This document shows, piece after piece, positions 5,688-8,225 of a DNA stretch of 8,225 nucleotides (positions within the stretch are counted from its first letter, which is position 1; the number at the start of each line of letters is the position of its first letter). The notes under the pieces were generated by a model, which was not told the origin of the DNA, did not search any database, and was given only the letters and a program-made list of their open reading frames with translations. The stretch is from Nitrosopumilales archaeon CG_4_9_14_0_2_um_filter_34_16 (GTDB lineage Archaea; Thermoproteota; Nitrososphaeria; Nitrososphaerales; Nitrosopumilaceae), in contig PFRJ01000086.1 in assembly GCA_002788515.1 (NCBI GenBank), positions 1-8,225 on the forward strand, given 5' to 3'. A program made the translations under genes and the position numbers.

Positions 5688-5999
5688 CTATCCTCTTCCC
5701 ATTGCGGCATATTTTCCCTTGCGACCTTTCACAAAGAATGCTGAAGCAATTCCTCCAAACACTCCTGTTGACAAGAGCAATGCTCCAAATACACCATCTA
5801 CTGCAAACATTGGTGTTCCAGAGCCTGTATGGGGGTTTTCGCTTGCTATTCTGACTCTTTCTTGTGAGAGTTTCAGTATATCATCAAGTCCAGTTTGTCC
5901 CTGATGTGGGATGTACTGTGCAGATGCAAGGCTGGCAGAAGGCAATATCAAAATGCTCAAGATTACTCCTGCTGCAATGATTGTTTTCTTTTCGCTCAT
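5688..5999 (-). CDS. Small exported, C-terminally anchored protein with GSGTP motif
   Basis: A 103-residue protein with a signal peptide (about 1-27, ending SLASAQ), an outside part of some 40 residues (helical, LDDILKLSQERVRIASE) and the motif NPHTGSGTP at 55-63. A hydrophobic helix (67-90) and a basic cytoplasmic tail KGRKGKYAAMGRG complete it. The same motif with a following TM helix closes the ectodomain of the divergent regulator at 6092-6874. The layout of motif, helix and basic cluster also recalls archaeal sorting tails, but it is not the PEFG type known from Thaumarchaeota. A TATA-like box lies 26 nt before the start. I do not recognise the family; the shared motif suggests that it is the partner or target of the divergent regulator. 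Confidence 0.82.
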   Translation of the reverse strand: MSEKKTIIAAGVILSILILPSASLASAQYIPHQGQTGLDDILKLSQERVRIASENPHTGSGTPMFAVDGVFGALLLSTGVFGGIASAFFVKGRKGKYAAMGRG

Positions 6000-6021
6000 T
6001 GAATATAATACGTGAAAATTG

Positions 6022-6028
6022 CATAAAG
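6022..6028 (-). promoter_or_regulatory. TATA-like box of the small exported-protein gene
   Basis: CTTTATG on the minus strand is centred 26 nt upstream of the ATG at 5999, the leaderless spacing. The divergent gap to the regulator is short, so both promoters lie side by side. Confidence 0.5.
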
Positions 6029-6091
6029 GGTTTGATGAAATTATTATTTTACTAATCCTTACATACTATAATGTCGTATATTATATCATCT

Positions 6092-6874
6092 ATGAGTGAT
6101 GAAAATTTGGAGACAGTCAATGCTGTAAATGTTTTCTCTATTGATGATGAAAAACTAAAAGTCCTTGCAAAGATTATCTCTAATGACTCAAGCATTGAAA
6201 TTTTGAATTTGTTGTTTCATAAAGAGATGACTGCAAATGAAATTGCTCAACAAACTGATATGTCATTGCAGCTTGTGAAATATTATTTAGATAAAATGCA
6301 ACACATTGATCTGATAAAGATTTCAAAAACTGAAAAAAACTCCAAAGCACGAGACATGAACTATTACAAAGCATCAAAGCTTGCAATAATAATTACTCCG
6401 TCAAAGATTACTGAAAAAACAAAGCAAAGTAAATTGCTTGTACGTTCCTTTAATTCAATTTCAAAATTCTTTGGAATGGGTTTAGTTTCTGCAATTACTG
6501 CTTTATCATTAGTGATAGTTTCAGCAGAAAGTCGTCTTCTTGAACCAATTAAGAGCTGGTATTCTGAATTTGCTTTACCTGTAAAAATTTCTGGAACCGG
6601 ACTAGTTAATACAATAGATGAGTCATTATACATGGCAAAAACGAAGGTGGATTCTGTAGTTTCCAACCCTGCTGCGGGTTCAGGAACTCCTTATTTGGAT
6701 CCTTACTCCAGCATACTTGATTTTACAGGATCTGACTTTACCATTACGATGATTGTACTTGCAGGAGTTGGTGCTGCAATATCATTTGTTGTTTTTAACA
6801 GGTTAATTGGTACGTTTCAAAAAAATATCTCTCAGGATTCTTTTGAAAACACACCTGATGTCAGTTCAGTGTAA
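6092..6874 (+). CDS. Membrane-bound winged-helix (ArsR-like) one-component regulator
   Basis: A 260-residue protein (numbered from the ATG at 6092) with an N-terminal winged helix (about 21-103: SNDSSIEILNLLFHKEMTA, then EIAQQTDMSLQLVKYYLDKM and a wing ending in YYKASK). A linker leads to TM1 (about 125-145), an outside segment of roughly 70 residues holding NPAAGSGTP (192-200), TM2 (about 215-236) and a short polar tail. DNA-binding domain and sensor on opposite sides of the membrane make it a one-component transmembrane regulator. The small exported protein encoded divergently carries the same motif before its TM helix, so a direct contact or a shared processing step is plausible. An ATG at 6071 would add seven residues; the one at 6092 is preferred because TACTATAA lies 25 nt upstream, but both are possible. 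The signal sensed is unknown. Confidence 0.85.
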   Translation: MSDENLETVNAVNVFSIDDEKLKVLAKIISNDSSIEILNLLFHKEMTANEIAQQTDMSLQLVKYYLDKMQHIDLIKISKTEKNSKARDMNYYKASKLAIIITPSKITEKTKQSKLLVRSFNSISKFFGMGLVSAITALSLVIVSAESRLLEPIKSWYSEFALPVKISGTGLVNTIDESLYMAKTKVDSVVSNPAAGSGTPYLDPYSSILDFTGSDFTITMIVLAGVGAAISFVVFNRLIGTFQKNISQDSFENTPDVSSV

Positions 6875-6906
6875 TTAAGAGCGGATTTATTGTAGAACTT
6901 TAATCA

Positions 6907-7029
6907 GTGCGTAAAATTCAAATTTTTACTGATGATTCTTTTGATTTTGTAGCAACTGGAACAGTTGGTGCTCGTGCTGATTGTATTGCAACTGGTTTAG
7001 GTATCACAACTCTATACGATACTGAATAA
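6907..7029 (+). CDS. Possible 40-residue protein of unknown function
   Basis: A GTG-initiated frame reading VRKIQIFTDDSFDFVATGTV and ending in TTLYDTE. The amino acid mix looks like a normal soluble protein, with a beta-strand start and a Gly/Ala/Thr-rich middle, and a T-run follows the stop at 7041-7046. An in-frame stop lies two codons before the GTG, and no well-placed TATA box or ribosome binding site is visible. It could be a small conserved gene or the end piece of a broken one. It is the only coding candidate in the 183 nt between the regulator and the broken gene on the other strand. Confidence 0.35.
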   Translation: MRKIQIFTDDSFDFVATGTVGARADCIATGLGITTLYDTE

Positions 7030-7053
7030 ACATCAATATCTTTTTTAATTTTC

Positions 7054-7079
7054 ACGCCTATTTACGTCCATTTTTATCC
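7054..7079. repeat. 26-bp diverged repeat, copy 2
   Basis: Second copy of the element at 2480-2505. It covers the last codons of the decayed gene (minus frame ending DKNGRK and stop), which suggests that copy 1 is the tail of a related, otherwise lost gene. Confidence 0.45.
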
Positions 7080-7428
7080 TCATTTTGGTAACCGAGTCCC
7101 TGTGGGCCCATACTATCTGTTAGTCCAAGCCCTGCCTATTTTTGATAACAATTTTACCATTTGGCAAAGTTCCAAGAAACTGCCAACCTTCTGTCACCAA
7201 TTTTTCAAATTCTTCTGCTGTAACAACACTGCTTCTTGCTAGGTTGTCATACCAGCGTTGTATGTCTTGGTTTGAAAGAAGGTTGTCTTTTTTTGTGATT
7301 CTTTTTTGTTTTGCAGTTGTTATTTGGCTTTGTCCTTACGTCAATTTTTTTCCCACATCAGACTGCACATTTGTGCAGACCTCATCATTGATTGCAAGAG
7401 AGTTTATCGTATTTACTGTTTTTATCAT
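7058..7428 (-). pseudogene. Broken gene with recombinase-like N-terminal segment (stop plus frameshift)
   Basis: The ATG at 7428 follows the AbrB stop codon without a gap. The frame reads MIKTVNTINSLAINDEV up to a TAA at 7336-7338 (codon 31) and then continues in the same frame with LLSNQDIQRWYDNLARSSVV and GWQFLGTLPNGKIVI to a TAA at 7120-7122. The stretch after the first stop has no usable start of its own. RWYDNLARxSxxTA resembles the N-terminal SAM-like segment of archaeal tyrosine recombinases (moderate confidence). One missing G in a run of G near 7127-7132 would join the end to another frame reading GLGLTDSMGPQGLGYQNED and ending at 7058. Two lesions together point to decay, though the catalytic domain of a recombinase was probably never present. 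Readthrough cannot be excluded. Confidence 0.6.
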
Positions 7429-7644
7429 TTACAGTTCTACTTCCTCATCTCCATTCTTTGCACGTATAGGTACAAGTTTTAGATAACCGTCTTGCATGAT
7501 CACTCGCACTGATGTGATTTTCTCATATCTTGTACTCTGAATGAATCTCTTTGGAATGGTTACAATATGGCTAAAATTCATTTTTGAAATTTTTCTCTCA
7601 CCAAAATCGATCTCTTTCTCTGAATCTTTTGATTCTTTTCTCAT
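7429..7644 (-). CDS. AbrB/SpoVT-fold DNA-binding protein
   Basis: A 71-residue protein with a charged N-terminus (KESKDSEKEIDFGERK) followed by one swapped-hairpin domain: RKISKMNFSHIVTIPKRFI, then KITSVRVIMQDGYLKLVPIR. The pattern of strand, conserved TIPK and second strand pair is that of MazE/AbrB/SpoVT proteins, which act as dimeric DNA binders, either as transition regulators or antitoxins. No toxin of the usual PIN or MazF type is adjacent. The downstream partner, starting on the next base, is the broken recombinase-like gene. The ATG at 7644 lies 25 nt from the symmetric TATA element; an ATG at 7653 would add three residues. Confidence 0.82.
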   Translation of the reverse strand: MRKESKDSEKEIDFGERKISKMNFSHIVTIPKRFIQSTRYEKITSVRVIMQDGYLKLVPIRAKNGDEEVEL

Positions 7645-7664
7645 ATTGTACAATAATAACAGAA

Positions 7665-7672
7665 ATTAATAT
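7665..7672. promoter_or_regulatory. Symmetric TATA element shared by two divergent genes
   Basis: ATTAATAT reads as ATATTAAT on the other strand and lies about 25 nt from both the ATG at 7644 (-) and the ATG at 7694 (+). One AT-rich element may thus serve both leaderless genes, so the two promoters could compete. Confidence 0.45.
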
Positions 7673-7693
7673 CGAAATTTGTATACACATTAA

Positions 7694-8113
7694 ATGACAG
7701 AATGGCACACTATATCTGCAAAATTCACATCAAAAGAAAAGAAAATTTTAGATATTTTGCGTGATGAATACGGTTTGAGTCATAATCTGTCTTTATTAGA
7801 TAAAAAATCTGATAGCTCAGTGATAGCTCAAATGGAATACGTAATTTCAATAGCCAAAAGATACAATCACGCACGGACTCACTATAAAGATCCTCGAAAT
7901 CGTGGGATAAAAGGCGCAAAATCTGTACTTGGAATCTATTTTCTTAATGAAGAGATGAAACTGCGATTCAGAAAAATATCTTGCTTGATGGTTCCGTATT
8001 ATCGAGCTAGACTTTGGAAGAGAAGAGTGTATGTCTGCCTTGAATGTGGTTACAAATTTACAGGTCTAGTAAAGAAAGAAACTGATATTCTTGATTGTCC
8101 TAATTGTGAATGA
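7694..8113 (+). CDS. Zinc-ribbon protein of unknown function
   Basis: A 139-residue basic protein. The N-terminus (WHTISAKFTSKEKKILDILR and DEYGLSHNLSLL) has the strand-helix-helix look of a ribbon-helix-helix or similar DNA-binding element. The middle is Lys/Arg-rich and helical, and the end is a zinc ribbon with C115/C118 and C135/C138 (CLECGYKF, then CPNCE at the terminus). It is probably a nucleic-acid-binding protein in the cytoplasm, but no family is recognised. It is divergent from the AbrB gene with a common promoter region of about 50 nt, so the AbrB-type protein may control it. The last 112 nt of the window after the stop hold a T-run at 8168-8174 that could end this transcript, and nothing else that I can name. 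Confidence 0.8.
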   Translation: MTEWHTISAKFTSKEKKILDILRDEYGLSHNLSLLDKKSDSSVIAQMEYVISIAKRYNHARTHYKDPRNRGIKGAKSVLGIYFLNEEMKLRFRKISCLMVPYYRARLWKRRVYVCLECGYKFTGLVKKETDILDCPNCE

Positions 8114-8225
8114 AAATAACTAATTCATGTCTTAATCATAACTTATGTTAAGTCAAAATAGAGATCATTTTTTTATTTAACAATAAACACTTAATCTCAA
8201 ATTAGTCACTAAAACAGTTCAAATC

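Noticed and set aside
5639..5904. Two plus-strand frames over the GSGTP exported-protein gene
   Set aside because: No promoter, no ribosome binding site and no recognisable motif; the minus frame has a signal peptide, TM helix and TATA box.
6003..6085. Imperfect inverted repeat (TATAATACG and CGTATATTATA) flanking the divergent gap
   Set aside because: The arms match only with a 2-nt insertion and are AT-rich, so chance is likely.
6180..6666. Two minus-strand frames within the membrane-bound regulator
   Set aside because: Antisense to a clear winged-helix and TM protein.
7142..7486. Plus-strand frame of 114 codons rich in Phe, Cys and Ser
   Set aside because: It is antisense to the AbrB gene and the broken gene, whose minus frames give recognisable domains; composition is that of an antisense shadow.

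Overview
The window looks like an ammonia-oxidising archaeon of the Nitrosopumilus type (Nitrososphaerota/Thaumarchaeota). The grounds are AT-rich DNA, TATA boxes about 25 nt upstream of start codons (leaderless transcripts), a CbtB-CbtA cobalt-transport pair with a divergent archaeal winged-helix gene, a membrane-anchored cupredoxin, and many very small Cys-rich proteins. This assignment is inference; no 16S or amo gene is present.

Layout. 1-1104 (-): the N-terminal 368 codons of a two-TM dCache/HAMP sensor, cut by the window edge, probably with a TTG start. 1225-2474 (+): two paralogous Cys-rich zinc-binding mini-proteins on either side of a small exported protein; the first overlaps the exported gene as ATGA. 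2572-2679 (+): a 35-residue six-Cys protein. 2701-3342 (-) and 3424-4381 (+): a winged-helix regulator candidate divergent from cbtB-cbtA, with a perfect inverted repeat between the two opposed TATA boxes. 4471-4638 (+): a 55-residue stand-alone relative of the RNA-binding part of the SRP54 M domain. 4725-5648 (+): an anchored cupredoxin that has lost three of four type 1 copper ligands, followed 3 nt later by a 53-residue membrane peptide. 5688-5999 (-) and 6092-6874 (+): a divergent pair, a small exported/anchored protein and a membrane-bound winged-helix regulator, which share an NPxxGSGTP motif next to a TM segment. 6907-7029 (+): a weak 40-codon ORF. 7058-7644 (-): an AbrB/SpoVT-fold protein abutting a gene broken by a stop and a frameshift. 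7694-8113 (+): a protein of unknown function with a zinc ribbon, sharing a symmetric TATA element with the AbrB gene.

How it fits together. Cobalt uptake (CbtAB) is probably controlled through the palindromic operator, perhaps by the divergent winged-helix protein; no B12 riboswitch leader is possible because the transcript appears leaderless. The GSGTP pair suggests a one-component membrane regulator that senses, or interacts with, its exported neighbour. The right end (AbrB, decayed recombinase-like gene, zinc-ribbon protein) has an accessory, mobile-element-remnant character. I see no rRNA, tRNA, CRISPR array or intact transposase.
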